Notes under the pieces: generated by a model
What the model saw: the letters and a program-made list of their open reading frames with translations, nothing else
Database searches by the model: none
What the model was told of the DNA's origin: nothing
Assembly (NCBI GenBank): GCA_016808115.1
Contig: JAEQBH010007409.1
Coordinates: 168,552-232,551 of the forward strand
Source of the DNA: Tetrastigma voinierianum
Taxonomy: Eukaryota; Streptophyta; Magnoliopsida; Vitales; Vitaceae
Length of the DNA: 64,000 nucleotides
Direction: 5' to 3'
Made by a program: the position numbers and the translations under genes
Shown: positions 10,269 through 22,112 of the stretch, piece by piece
Numbering within the stretch: position 1 is the stretch's first letter
Layout: every line of letters starts with the position of its first letter

Positions 10269-13200
10269 TGTAGACCCTCAATTATGCCCCTCAACACTTG
10301 CATTTATCCTATGGGTGTCACACACCCATCGTTCTCATATAACACCATTAGGCCCTTAAAGCTTAGTCTGCCCTCGAGCCTGGGGCGGGCTTGTATGGTC
10401 CGTTGAGTGCGTATGTAGTTCACTTTAGAGTGTCATCATGGCTTATTTTTTAGTTATTGGCATCATACATAGGGAGCAAGTGGGGCCCACCCGAGGTTTT
10501 AAAACAATCAAAGTTTATTAGAGTATAAATTCAGAGCACTTCGAGCTTGTTTCGATCATACCCTCCGTCTAAAACTCGTAATCGTTCACGGTTTATTTTT
10601 TTGGAATCCATATTCTCCAAAGAGGTTTTTATTAAAAATTCATAATTTTTGTCAACTGTTTGACTAATCGGTTTGACTGGTTCATCATGGCAATACGTAT
10701 ACAACACTGTTTTTTTTGTTTGGGTGATTTGGGTGAGCACTCCTCCTTGTTTTGATCATATCTCCCTCATCCGGACTTGGAATAGTGCACCGTTTTTTTT
10801 GTTGGTCTCCTTATTCTTCAGGGAACATTATATCAAAATTTCATAATTTTCCTCAACCGGATGGACTGGTTGGCATCTGGTTCAACTGGTTAGTAGGGCC
10901 GCCTTGTGGAGCGTCATGCAGGATTTCGGGAGCCCAAATCCTATATGGTTCGAGCCCATAAGCTCCTACTCGACCATGGGCGTATTATCCATTTTGGGCC
11001 TTGGCTTGTTACGCATGCAGCCCACCATGAATCCATGGATACTTGAGGTGAAGCAAGTTAAAAAACTTAAGATATTCAAACAGATGCGGAAAATGAGGAG
11101 AGAGTTAATGGGGAAGTCAGGTTTCAAGACTGGATTAGACTCCTTTTTTTCAAAGCTTGAAGGTGGAAAAACCGTAGGCCTCGTAAGCCGAGGTGGGGAA
11201 TCAGGTACAAAAGGAGAGAAAGATCAAAGTGGAAGGGACCTTATGACACTTTTCCCGCTCAAACGCACGCTTAACATTCTCGCTTGATGCTTAGTTTGTT
11301 TCTTTTCATGCGCTTTTGTGGAAGAGGTAAGAAATGCACTCGCTCCACTCTATTCTCAAGAGACATTCTGATAAAATTTGATATTCAAATTATTTGTTTG
11401 CCACGCTCATACGTGAGTCTGCCTCAATAGTTTTTGGTCGGGCGCTTGGGTAGTTTCGCTTATTTTGTTGGTTCTCACTCATCCGAGCCGAGAATCGATC
11501 ACCGTTTGTTTGTTAGATTCTCGACTCTTTAGGAAGGTTCTGGAAAATTCTGAGGAGCATCTCAGAATCGATATGGACTGGTTGCAAACCAGATTAGCTC
11601 GGCTCATTTAGGTTAGGTTTCAGGAAAGGCATTTTGGGTAGTTTGGTTAATTTTGTTTGGCCTCACCATCCGAGCTGAGAATTGATCACCGTTTGTTTTT
11701 TAGATTCCTGACTCTTTTATAAAGGTTCTGGAAAATTTTGAGAGCCTCTTCAACGAGATGGACCTGTCAGGGAAACCGCACGCCTGCTCATTTAGGTTAG
11801 TTTGCAGGGAAGGCAATGGTAGTTTGGTTGTTTTATTGCTCACTCATCCTAGCTGAGAATCGATCACCGTTATTTTTTTTAGATTCCTGACTCTTTTAGG
11901 AAGGTTATGGAAAGTTTTGAGAGCCTCTCTCAATGATATGGACTGGTCGGGAAACCGTATCGGCCTCTGCTCATTTAGGTTAGGCTCACAGAGCGCGCTT
12001 ATTTAGTTTAGTTGGTTTTGCTGGTTCACCATCCGAGCTGAGAATTGATCACCGTTTTTTTTTTAGATTTCTAACTCTTTTAGAAAAGTTATGGAAAATT
12101 TTGAGAGCCTCTCTCAACGATATGGACTGGTTGGAAAACCAGATCAATCGGTTCATTTAGGTTAGGTTTGCAGAAAAGGCAATTTGGGTAGTTTGGTTGG
12201 TTTTGGTTGGTTCTCACTCATCCGAGCTGAGAATCGATAACCGTTTGTTTTGTTAGATTGATGACTCTTTTAGGAAGGTTCTGGAAAATTTTGAGACCCT
12301 CTCTCAACAAGATGGACTGGTTGGAAAACCAGATCAGTCGGTTCATTTAGGTTAGGTTTGCAGAGCGCGCTTGGGTAGTTTGGTTGGTTTGGTTGGTTCT
12401 CACTCATCCGAGCTGAGAATTGATCACCGTTTATTTTAGCAGATTCCTGACTTCTTTTAGAAGGTTATGGAAAATTCTTTGATAGCCTCTCTTCAACGAG
12501 ATGATGGACTGGTCGGGAAACCAGATCAGCTTGGTTCATTAGGTTAGGTCATGTGAAGGGCGCTGGGTAGTTCAATGGTTTTGCTGGTCTTTACTCATAC
12601 GAGCCGAATCGATCACCGTTTGTTGTGCTAGATTCCTGAATTTGTAAGGATGGTTCTGAAAGTTTTTTGAAATCTTTTCTCAACCGTCTGGACTGGTTCG
12701 AACCGAATCCAGCTAGCCATTAGGTCTTGGCTGGTCGGAATGGCGCTCGTAGTTTCTCGCGTTATTTCAGGTTGATTCTTTTCTCAACCGCCCGATCTAG
12801 TTGGGAAACCGAACCAGCCGCTCATTAGTTCGCCTGTTGGAATGATAGTTTGGGTAGCCTTTTTTTGCTCAAGCTAGTTCTGGTCATTCGAAATCTAATC
12901 GCATTCCTTTGTTTTGGCTGATTCTCACTGTGAGGAATTTTCGACAAAGGTTCGTAATTTTTCTCAATCGCTTGACTTGTTAAGAACCGATTCAAACTAA
13001 GCAGCGAGATGAAATTTCTGCGGCAGCCCCCTATTTTAGCATGTTTCGCCCGAATCTATCATGGCGTGTTTCTTAGTCGCCTCAGAAACCCGTAGTCGCT
13101 TTTGGGTGGTCCGAGTTCGCTTTGGTTTGAACAAAGTGAGATAGTGGGCAATGGGATTTATGTATGGTTTGGTTTGTTGGATTTTAAAGGAATGTGTACT

Positions 13201-14048
13201 AAAGTAAGCAAACCACTTACCTCCTTCACCGCTTCCTTCTTTTGGTATGGGATCCACATTTGGTTTTAAATGCATGATGTATGATGTATTATTTCGCCAT
13301 ATCTATTCCCCATATGCATGGTTAAGGACCCTGCATATGCTTAGGCGTTGGCATTTGTATTCATATGCGCACATGGTTTTTGGATTTGACATTTCCAGAT
13401 GCATTTGAGCCGACGACCTCTTATGCAAATATTGGCTAGGGACCACTGTGTATGTACTTTAATGTTTAGTAATGAATTTCACATGGATGCTTTGTAAGCC
13501 TGGGTGTCATGTGCATGCTTGTTTATGTTTGTTGGCTAACCTTTGATGTAGCTGCATGGTCGTGGACCACAGTACACGCTTATTCGCCCCTTTTGGTCGA
13601 GTGTTTTTAAGCATGCTAGATACCACTAGGGTCGGGTCTCGATCTAAGTTGTATGTTTAGCCTAAGAGACTATTCTGGACTGCGGACCCATATGCTCCAC
13701 ATTCCCAATCTCACTAGTATGACCGAGTTCTGCCTGGGGAGGGGTGCTACCTCATATGAGGTACCTTCCTGATAGGTAATCTGATTCCCGGACCCAGAAA
13801 TCTAATTTTCGCAGACCGCTTTTTCCATACTGGAGTCATTGGGATTTTTTGTTCTTACTTGGTTTTCCCCTTTATAAAATAACAACAGAAAGTAAGTGGC
13901 GACTCCAAAGAAAAACTCAGTCTCTCCGAGGATGGATTTTCCAAAACTCAAAATCAACCCACATTTTCTTTTCATTTTTTTACATTTTCCTTCCATTTAA
14001 AAGCGAGTCGTTCCAAATTTCATGGATCTGGTAGGTCCCCAAATCACA
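10269..14048 (+). mobile_element. TE-C 5' LTR
   Basis: About 3.78 kb, from TGTAGACCC to about GGTCCCCAAATCACA. It is colinear with 22113-25206: both hold the segments GTTGAGTGCGTATGTAGTTC, ATCATGGCTTATTTTTTAG and GGATTTCGGGAGCCCAAATC. It is longer than its partner because it has more copies of an internal repeat of about 190 bp. The end coordinate is approximate. Promoter elements cannot be placed with confidence. Confidence 0.75.
11410..12990 (+). repeat. Tandem repeat of about 190 bp in the TE-C 5' LTR
   Basis: Each unit has GAGAATCGATCACCGTTTG (or a close variant), then AGATTCCTGACTCTTTTAGG, TCTCAACGAGATGGACTGG and CATTTAGGTTAGG. The first word occurs at about 11490, 11680, 11850, 12040, 12225, 12413 and 12607, giving seven good units 170-195 bp apart, and two weaker units follow. 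Confidence 0.8.
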
Positions 14049-15036
14049 CGACCGGGGGACCGAACTGCACTTCGGTTTCATAAGAGGATCAACCAACTTG
14101 AACGGGTCTATTGAAGCACATGGCTCTCTGATCTGCAAGCTCTTAGGCTACATAGATAATCACGATCATACACTTGATCGGGTATTTGGCCTACATTTGT
14201 GATTTGTTTATGTCAGGTGTTCACTTTTGATTATAGCATGCTTTCTCATTATTGATCTAGCTTTCTTACTTATGATATTCGAATTAGGCTTAGAGGATCA
14301 TATTGTGTGTAACACAGATAGGCTTGCTGTTTGCGCATGACAAATTGTTTGATGACTACCCTTTCTCTCGCATGACTGCCGCTGGATTTGTTTGTGCTCA
14401 GGGGCACTGTATCCCCTCATGTTAATCACTAGTCTTTGGTCGACATTCCTCATTTACCGCTTGAGTTGCTCGGGAGTCATTCCCAACTCCGTTTGCCTGA
14501 CCAAGCTTACTAGGGTTTGGAATGTATTCAGCATAAGGGCTATCGATGTAATGAGCACTATGGAGTCGACTGATGTCCGGAAAGTAATGAAGACCAGTGA
14601 TAGCCCCGAGCTAGATTTCATGATTCGTTTGCCAAGGTGTCCTCGTGATTGTTGATTGATTATCGACATAGGGATCTCTGCCATCCTCAGGTGCTCTGGC
14701 CATAGCCTTTTACTCGCCTTTCTTGTTAGCTTCGAGCCATCTTACCCCTAAGGCATACCATGTCGTAATCTCTCTCCCGTACGTGGAGCCATTTATCGTA
14801 TTGTATGTTAACATCACATGTCAGCTCATTCCCTTAGAGGATTTCATTGTGGGATTGCATACTGGATTGATTTCCGGATTGATAGTCACGAGGACTGACA
14901 TGCCCTCTTTACTTCTTCCAGGATTATTGATTAAGAGCGACTGGGTCCCCGAGCTTGGATCTCTGGACGGAGGTAGACTTTGCTAGAGATTCAGATCCAT
15001 TACACGGGCTAGGAACAGACATCAAATTATAGAGAT
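14049..15036 (+). other. TE-C leader
   Basis: About 1 kb between the 5' LTR and the gag start. No PBS could be assigned with confidence directly after 14048. An open stretch at 14392-14655 has no recognisable domain; Ogre elements may have an extra ORF here, but nothing in this sequence supports that name. Confidence 0.4.
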
Positions 15037-16560
15037 ATGGACACTCAATACGCTACTGTCGACCAGCTAGCTGAGATTACCGATACCATGGCATCTCTCC
15101 CGTGATGCTATATATCGGGATCGACGTAGGATCGATGGGCATCAGCCCAACCATTGCCACTTCCTCGGAGCACCCTCGCATGACGCAATTCCCCACCTCC
15201 ACCACCACCACCATCATCCGACCCACTGCACAACAGATTACACGCCTCCACCTCCACCACCCCCACCATTATCCGACCCACCGTACAGCAGACTATACGC
15301 CTCCACCTCCACCACCACCATCGGTTCAATCACCAGGTCGAGCTTTTTTTCACATGTCGACCGGGACCACGCCACATTCTGTCAGGACCCCCGCACTCGA
15401 TTATCGGGATGACACCAAAACAAGGTCATAGGATTGAGCAGAGGATCGCCCTCGCATGTTTCTGATGGAGTTATAGGCTGGGACGCCAGGATGACCTCAA
15501 AGGGCAAATTTGTTAGCTGAAATCATGATGCCCATTATCGAGAGGTACACTGGCATGTGGTGCCTGCATTCACTTGCGCTTATACGCTGGCCGTTATGCA
15601 CTGCATAAATTGATTGAGGCACGTATGATTATGCTTTTCCTCCGTCACTAAGTGGTGCCGCCAACATCGGGTTTGCATCATTGGACCCTTCGAAGAGGAC
15701 ATGGGCCGATTTCGGGGAGCCAAGAGTTTGATGATGGAACATTTTTACACCAGAGTGACGTATCCCTGAGAGAGTCAGAGCCCTCGTGCGCAGGCCAAAC
15801 GAGTCGGGCCATTTGATTTATCTCCCGATGGAGGGAGAAGATATACGCATTATAGATGTACTCCCAGAGCGCGATCAGATCGCTGATGATTTCTGTTATG
15901 CGAATTCTCACCGCTTTGTCAGCATCCTTGGCCTCCCACTTACGCACTTCTCGATCATCGTTCAGGCCCTTTATGGCATCGGGAGAGGAGGGCATATCTA
16001 GAGGATTACGGCAAACTCTTCCACTGGGGTGAGGCCGCAGTGGCTCCGGGGCTCACCATCTGGATGTTAAGGCTATAATGCATGACAAGACACAGTCCCC
16101 ACGTCACCCTCCATTTCGTAGACACATTAACTCTACCGTGATGATACAACTGATCAGACAGACTACTACTCCTTTCGTATCACTGGCCTACTTATCACAT
16201 CTTCCACCACACCAAGATATGCTAATGTGCCTTTAGAGGTCACATGTACGCATCATCAGCAAGATAGCACCGCCTCCACCCCCAGGCCCCAAGCAGGTGG
16301 GCCACACAACCTTGATTAATCGAGAAGAGCATTTCGTAGATCGGGTCGAAGGGGGTTTGATTATTCCACTACCACCTATACCACCACCATAGCCTACCCC
16401 ACCCAGATGCAGGACTGATCTTCACTATGCCTGATTCGTGCCACGGTAGGGTGATCGGAATCAACAATATTTGTTTCCTATGTTCCTCCTACTGCCGTAG
16501 TCAAGCTACTGCAGTATTAGTCGTTCCAGGCCCAACACTTCAACGATGTTTCATCCCACC
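15037..16560 (+). pseudogene. TE-C Gag, frame-broken
   Basis: An ATG at 15037 starts MDTQYATVDQLAEITDTMAS, a helical start typical of Tat/Ogre Gag. A Pro/His-rich stretch follows (15190-15330, PPPPPPPSVQSPG). About 15780-15990 gives RPNES, PERDQIADDF, then LGLPLTHFSIIVQALYGIGR, matching the Tat Gag pattern RPNESxxxFxxRWR...RPxExDQ...FGSLVQALYGIEEGI. A second Pro-rich segment lies at 16268-16400. Gag would form the virus-like particle. Frame changes and stops occur throughout, and no CCHC knuckle is seen before the TE-D insertion. Confidence 0.7.
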
Positions 16561-17283
16561 AAACTGATTTAGGATCTGTTTGAAAATGGTGAGGCTTTTG
16601 CTCGATTTTCTTGATTGTTTAAAATTGTAGGTTTGTCTTGGATCGGGTTAATAGTAATAGCTAAATGAAAGTGTGAAATGATAACCTTGAAGGCTCGGGT
16701 CACTAGCAGCGATAACACGGGTATTACAAAGGTCTCAAGTTATTTCCTCGCATTAGGGCAAATGACATATAGTCAAAGCCAAAACTGGATCTTTGTTTAG
16801 CTATGAAACCTAACCCTAGAACCACTCCTAACTAAGTAAAACCAAGTACTAAGCATTCACAGTCCCATTCAGTTTAAAACCCTAAGCATTTAACCTTATT
16901 TCAATGGCTCGTAAATGACATCTACAGGATATCAATGCATCTACCATTAAGAATGCACTGAACCCTAAAGCATGGCAAGTATTGACCAAAGGAAAGACAT
17001 TAAATGGCATTAAACCCTAGTTTAGAAAGTTGGGAACCATAAATGTAATTGTGAATATCTAAAGCATGAGGACAACCCGCAGCAGCCTAAACCAAGCTTA
17101 GCAACCTTCCTCTAGTACATAGGCTAAACAAGCATCCTTGAGTTGTCATCCTCAAGGGGGGTGTTTGGCAGCCAAGAAAATGAGAGAAAGAAGAGAGAGG
17201 AGAGAGCAAAATAAACCCTAAAATGAAAAGCTGCGGGAAACTGTATTAATGAAAAGTTACTTAGGGTTACAAAGTTGTAGGAG

Positions 17284-17291
17284 CTTATATA
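17284..17291 (-). promoter_or_regulatory. TATA box of the TE-D LTR
   Basis: TATATAAG on the minus strand in the context GGCTATATAAGCTCC, the expected distance before a transcribed R region. It is a retrotransposon promoter, not a host promoter. Confidence 0.6.
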
Positions 17292-17420
17292 GCCAACCCC
17301 ATGGTGTGAAATGACAAAATTGCCTAAAATATGAGATTAAATAAGGGACAAAATGGTAATTTATCAAAACGTAGTTGTTTGGAATCAAAAATACCAAAAA
17401 ATCAGGATGATAATTCTCGC

Positions 17421-17615
17421 TTATGCAAGAAATTTCGCTAGCATAGCTTAAAATTTCAAGAGTGCTAGCGAAATTCACAATTTAGCGAATTTTGTGAGAT
17501 AGCGAAATTGAGAATTTTCGCTAGGAACAGTAAATTTCGCTAGGCTTGCGAAATTTTCGCTATGATTGCGAAATTTTCGCAATCCTAGCGAAATTTTCGC
17601 AATTATAGCGAAAAT
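17421..17615. repeat. Palindrome-like GCGAAATTTTCGC repeats in TE-D
   Basis: The near-palindrome GCGAAATTTTCGC recurs at 17548, 17568 and 17588, exactly 20 bp apart, with weaker copies of TAGCGAAATT and AATTTCGCTAG back to 17440. It lies upstream of the TATA box in the transcription sense of the LTR, so in the U3 region. Confidence 0.75.
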
Positions 17616-17974
17616 CCCTGGTTTGTTCCTGCTCCTCTGCTTTGCTACTGCGTCACTTCCTGCACTTTGTATCCATCACTTTGCCTTCAATTCTTCAACC
17701 CATCTTGACATTTCAACGCATCAGCTTGGTGAAATTACCGAGGATTCTTGCATTCAGCACCAATAAGAAGCCAAGCTTCTACGAATCGTTCCCAAAATCG
17801 CAAACCATCCAAAACAATCTCGAAACAATCAAGCACTAAGTGGACATGCACATGACAATTGCTTATTCATAGATTAGTACGCAAAAAAGCACTCAAACCT
17901 ACCTTAAATAGGTTCAAAATAGCACTTACAAGACTAATCGTCTATCATCGAGAATGGGTCATGATACGATAACA

Positions 17975-18794
17975 GGCAAAAGATTTAGGCATGCTAGGCT
18001 ATGATTGATCGTGTGGTTTAAGTTGATTCGGGACGCCCTAGAGTGACTACAGACCCGCTCCCCACTCATGACACTAGAGTTGTACCTCACCCCTGAAAGA
18101 TACATTCGACAGCTGGGAGACAGAGATATCTAAGATGATGGATGATGAGAGGCTCCTCACCACCCATTCAGATGCACTAAAAGCTTAATGTGATATAACG
18201 GTCCAAGAGTATGGTATCCAAAGATCATCGATCATCAGCATATAGGCCATGTGTATGGGGCGCTTGAGGCCGCCAATAAGAATATCAAGAGGATTTCCTG
18301 AGAAAGACTTACTGAGACTTCTAGTGATCGGGGTCGAGAAGCCCTTTGCATCGCGGGCTTATCGTACATCTTTTCGTACTTCTACTGGGTCTACACCTTA
18401 TTCTTTGGTATATGGCATGGAGGCAATGCTGCCTATTGAAATTGAGATGGGGTCCTTAAGAGTAGCATTAGAGCATCAAATATATAAGACTGAGTGGGTT
18501 CAGTCCCAATATGACGCCCTCAACTCGATGAGGAGCTTGAGGGCAAAGCAGATCATGTTCGTGCTCATCGAGAGGACTGCAGATGAAAAAGGTCATTTGT
18601 AGAAGCTTCAAAAAGACTAGTCTCAAGGTCCTCCTGGGACGATCACCACCCTGGGAGGTAAGTTTAGACCAAATTGGGAGCGGCCTTATGTCATCCAAGA
18701 TCCGACTCAAGAGTGAGCAGCCCGTCGATGCATGTGACGGAAATCGCCTCACAGAGCTACCAATGTGGATCAGCTGAAGAGGTTTTACGCTTGA
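17975..18794 (+). pseudogene. TE-C integrase, C-terminal half
   Basis: From about 18235 the plus strand reads IGHVYGALEAANKNIKRIS (the YRPQTNGAVEAANKNIKRIL motif of Tat/Ogre integrases), then RTSFRTSTGSTPYSLVYG and MEAMLPIEIEMGSLRVALEH (18370-18480). Pieces of QKGDLVLR...GKFRPxWxGPYVI appear in broken frames near 18600-18700. It closes with NVDQLKRFYA followed by TGA at 18792-18794, the normal end of this family. The first 250 bases hold only eroded sequence. The catalytic core's N-terminal half, RNase H, RT and protease are absent upstream. Confidence 0.8.
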
Positions 18795-19318
18795 GATCAT
18801 GGTTAGAAGATGGGTGCCATCACTTTGAGTAGCCATATTCCCTATTACACACCCATATATTGATATATCCTATTGCTAACCCTTTGAGCCTCACGCGGTT
18901 TATTATGGCCTATTCTTTCATTCAGCCTTGCATACTTTTTCCTCGACTCGGCCGAGGGCCTCGCCTCGTGCGCTTTCATTTATTATTTGGATATGTGAGC
19001 ATTATGAGCATTGTGACATTCTTCGCTTGTTCTTTCTCGCATCTTTGCTTGTTTATTTTCTTCTCTATTTGGCATCTTCATACCATCTATCTTTGAGTCT
19101 AGTTTCTATCATCTCTATTTGTTTCTCTTTATCTCCTTTTGTATGATGATGACATGCTCTCATCCTAGAGCTACCAGTCAGGTTTGTCACACCCTTCGTT
19201 CCGCCTACGGGTTTTGATATGGGATTCTTGTGTCGAGATGACCACTTAGTTTCTGAGGTTCGAGGTTCTTTCTATTGATCGTGTTAAGATACATTCGACC
19301 TACTTTGAGGTCCGATTT

Positions 19319-19393
19319 AAAAAAAAACAAAACAAAACAAAAAAAAGAAAAAAACAAAACAAAAAAAAACAAAAAAAAAAAAACAAAAAAATA
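19319..19393 (+). repeat. A-rich low-complexity tract
   Basis: AAAACAAAACAAAAAAAAG-type tract of about 75 bp in the TE-C 3' UTR. TE-A has a shorter A-rich tract at the comparable place (3744-3763). Confidence 0.8.
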
Positions 19394-20839
19394 AGCAGGT
19401 TTTGCTTGATATTCGCTAATTACGAGACTGAGAGATTTATTATTCCTCCGAGGGTCAAGAAAGCATTGTGCGATTTTTTCTCCATGGATTCGGGAGCAAC
19501 ACACATCGGGTACGAGGTCTGCTGTTTCGCACTAGGTCCCCGGATCATTACCCGCATCACCACTCCCATCTTATAGTGACTTGCTTCTGACTCGACGTTC
19601 TGGGGGATCTTAGAAGTTTGCTCGTCATTGTCACACATTGCCACATTTGTTTCCCTTGCTTCTTCCTTTTTCTTATCCATTCATCATTTTCTATCACTTT
19701 CACTCTTCTTCTACTCTTATTGATCACCGTCTTCACTTTTAAGCGATCGTGTCCTTTCGTGCACTTCACTTGTCATTTCACATCGTTTCATTCTGGACAA
19801 GCTGTCAGTCACCGCTTCTAGCGATCCTTGATATTTCCGATATCAAGGCCGCACAAGGGTTTCTCGCAAGATTTATCGGGTATTCGCCTTGTTTCATCAT
19901 GTCATTCACCTTTCACCCCGGGCCTACATTACTGGCCCGACGAAGACCACCCCGAGACTCATGAGACTTGTCGTTCTAAGTATTTTATATGTACAAAGTT
20001 CTATTCATCGACAGTACGTGATGTCGACAAGTTCTCGTTTCGAAGTATCGAGGGTCACATATTGCTTCTCCATTTAGTTTGCTTCGCTCTTCGCACCCAT
20101 GATCGATATAGATGATACAGAGTCTGGGACCGGAGCTAGCCCATTAGCTCGATGCTTGACATGTTCACATCGGGGCATACCCCTATCCTTCATGTTGGCA
20201 TCGCTCGCACGCATGTACACCGGCGCGCCTCGCCTGGGAGATGTTTCTCAAGTATCAAAGTTCGAGTATGCTCCACATACGCTGGGTTTCTTCATATACG
20301 CCAGAAAGTGCTTCTAAAGGCTAGCTTAGGTAAGATTCGCCATATTCAACTCAATGTGGTGCACACTCAGCAAAGACACCCCATATGTCGCCTTGCTCAT
20401 TGTCAGACGATTGGTTCTTCAGAAATTTATTTCATAGTTTTTTTCATCAAGGCACTTGCAGATATCGGCAAAATAATCGGGCATACCCTATATTAGTTTT
20501 ATAATGAAATGGATGATTTTTTTCACGAATGAGTGATCGCGGATGTTTTCGCCTCTCTCGATTTGACCGCATGCAGAGATTAGATACAGAACACTTGACT
20601 GTGTGAGAACTTTTGCACTTGTTATTGGGATTTGCCTGCAAACACTTTATTTGTGAGGTCTTGGTTTCTCGCTATCACTGCGGGCACTTTCTCTCGACGT
20701 CACACTCGGGCATACCCTTTTATCATCAAGATCGTGATCTCAACTGCAATCCTAAGTTTCCATTATGCTCTGTGTTTCGCTTAGGTCATCCTCATCTCGC
20801 CTTTAGCCTCGTCTGTAGCCCACTGCATCCTCATTCTGA

Positions 20840-21890
20840 TCGCCCGATCCTACATTCCTCCCAGACCACCCTGATTTTACCTTCTCTGCCCCGGCCGGAT
20901 CCTACCTTTTTCTAAGAGACTAACTGGGATTTTTAATTCTTCTCGATATCAGCCGCATCCCACCTTTTCTGAGAGATCAACTGATTTTACCCCTCTCCCA
21001 AGACTCACCGGATCCCACATTTTCAGACGCCCGCATCCCACATTTCCCAAGACTCACTTTGGATCCTACCTTCCCAGACTCACCCTGATTTTACTCCCTT
21101 CCCAGACTCGCCTGATCCCCCATTTCCTGCACCTCCCTGATCCCACCTTTCTCGACACTCCACCCGCATTTTACCCTTCCTGCACTCGCCCCATCCCATT
21201 TCCCAGACTCTCCTGGATCCCACCCTTTTCTGACCAACGAGAGCCTTACATTCCCGCACGCCCTGATCCCCCCATTTCCGACACCCGCCCAGATCCCCAC
21301 CTTCCCACTCACCCTAGATTTTACCTTCCCTGGCACTCGCCCGATCCCCCATTTCCCAGATTCTCCCTGATCCAACCTTTTTTCTGACTCACCCTGATTT
21401 ACCTTCCCGGTATCGCCGCATCCCCATTTCTAAGACTCCTCCCTGATCCCACCTTCCTCCCTGGTGACTCAATCCTGATTTTTACCTTCCCGGTACTCAT
21501 CTGATCCCCATTCCCAGACTCTCCGGATCCCACCTTTCCCAGACTAACTTGATTTACCTTCTCGATACCGCCCCCGATCCCACATTCGCTACTTCGCCCA
21601 GATCCCACATTTCCAAGATCGCCCTGATCCCCATTTCTCGCAGACTCTCCCGGATCCTACCTTTTTCTAAGACTCAACTGATTTTACCTCCGATACTCGC
21701 CGGATCCCCATTACTTCCCAGATCGCCCTCGATCCCATTTCCTGTGACTGATCCTACCTTCCCAGACCACCAGATTTTACCTTCCGACATCACCGATTAC
21801 CCTTCTAAGACTACCGATTCCACCGCACTCATCGGGATTCTACCTTCCCACTAACCCGATTCAACATTTTTCAATGCTTGCTCGGACCTT
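20840..21890 (+). repeat. C/T-rich minisatellite in the TE-C 3' UTR
   Basis: About 1 kb of alternating words of 22-28 bp: CACCCTGATTTTACCTTCCC, CGCCCGATCCCACATTTCCC and CTGGATCCTACCTTTTTCTG, each introduced by AGACTC. More than 30 sub-units are visible, with irregular order and small length changes. Apparent ORFs on the complement (Gly/Ser-rich) come from the repeat. Confidence 0.8.
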
Positions 21891-22098
21891 TCTCTATAGT
21901 TTGCTCGGATCACTCATCTTCCCAGGCATCATGCCTAGTTTTCTTTAAGTCCTTCAATCAAAGTGACTCGTTCGTTAGTCTTGCATTTAAGTAAGGGGAC
22001 AAAAATTGCTCGGGTCATCTTGGTTCTTCACTAGAGTTCATTTCACTCTGCATCGCCGGCACTTCACACCCACTCCGCTCACTTCGTCATCACCGACC

Positions 22099-22106
22099 AA
22101 GAGGGG
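22099..22106 (+). promoter_or_regulatory. Polypurine tract of TE-C
   Basis: AAGAGGGG, followed by CATATT, then the 3' LTR start TGTAGACC at 22113. Plus-strand DNA synthesis is primed here in LTR elements. Position and composition fit. Confidence 0.6.
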
Positions 22107-22112
22107 CATATT

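Larger units (their letters stand above)
16577..17974 (-). mobile_element. TE-D: Athila-type LTR inserted in TE-C
   Basis: On the minus strand it runs from TGTTATCGTATCATGACCC (17974) to TTTTCAAACA (16577), a 1.4-kb unit with TG...CA ends. GGCTATATAAGCTCC (17283-17295, minus) is a clear TATA box, followed by a CT-rich transcribed leader. The opening words are those I associate with Athila LTRs. No Athila coding region is attached, so it is a solo LTR or the relic of a larger deletion. A clean TSD is not seen (GGATC before, GGCAA after). It sits exactly between TE-C gag and integrase. Confidence 0.65.
18795..22112 (+). other. TE-C long 3' untranslated region
   Basis: 3.3 kb without a recognisable gene between the integrase stop and the 3' LTR. 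It contains an A-rich tract (19319-19393), a C/T-rich repeat array (20840-21890) and a PPT (22099-22106). Long, variable 3' UTRs with tandem repeats are known in Tat/Ogre elements. Confidence 0.65.

Noticed and set aside
15102..15431. 109-codon His/Thr-rich open frame as a separate gene
   Set aside because: It is the gag Pro-rich stretch of TE-C read partly in other frames.
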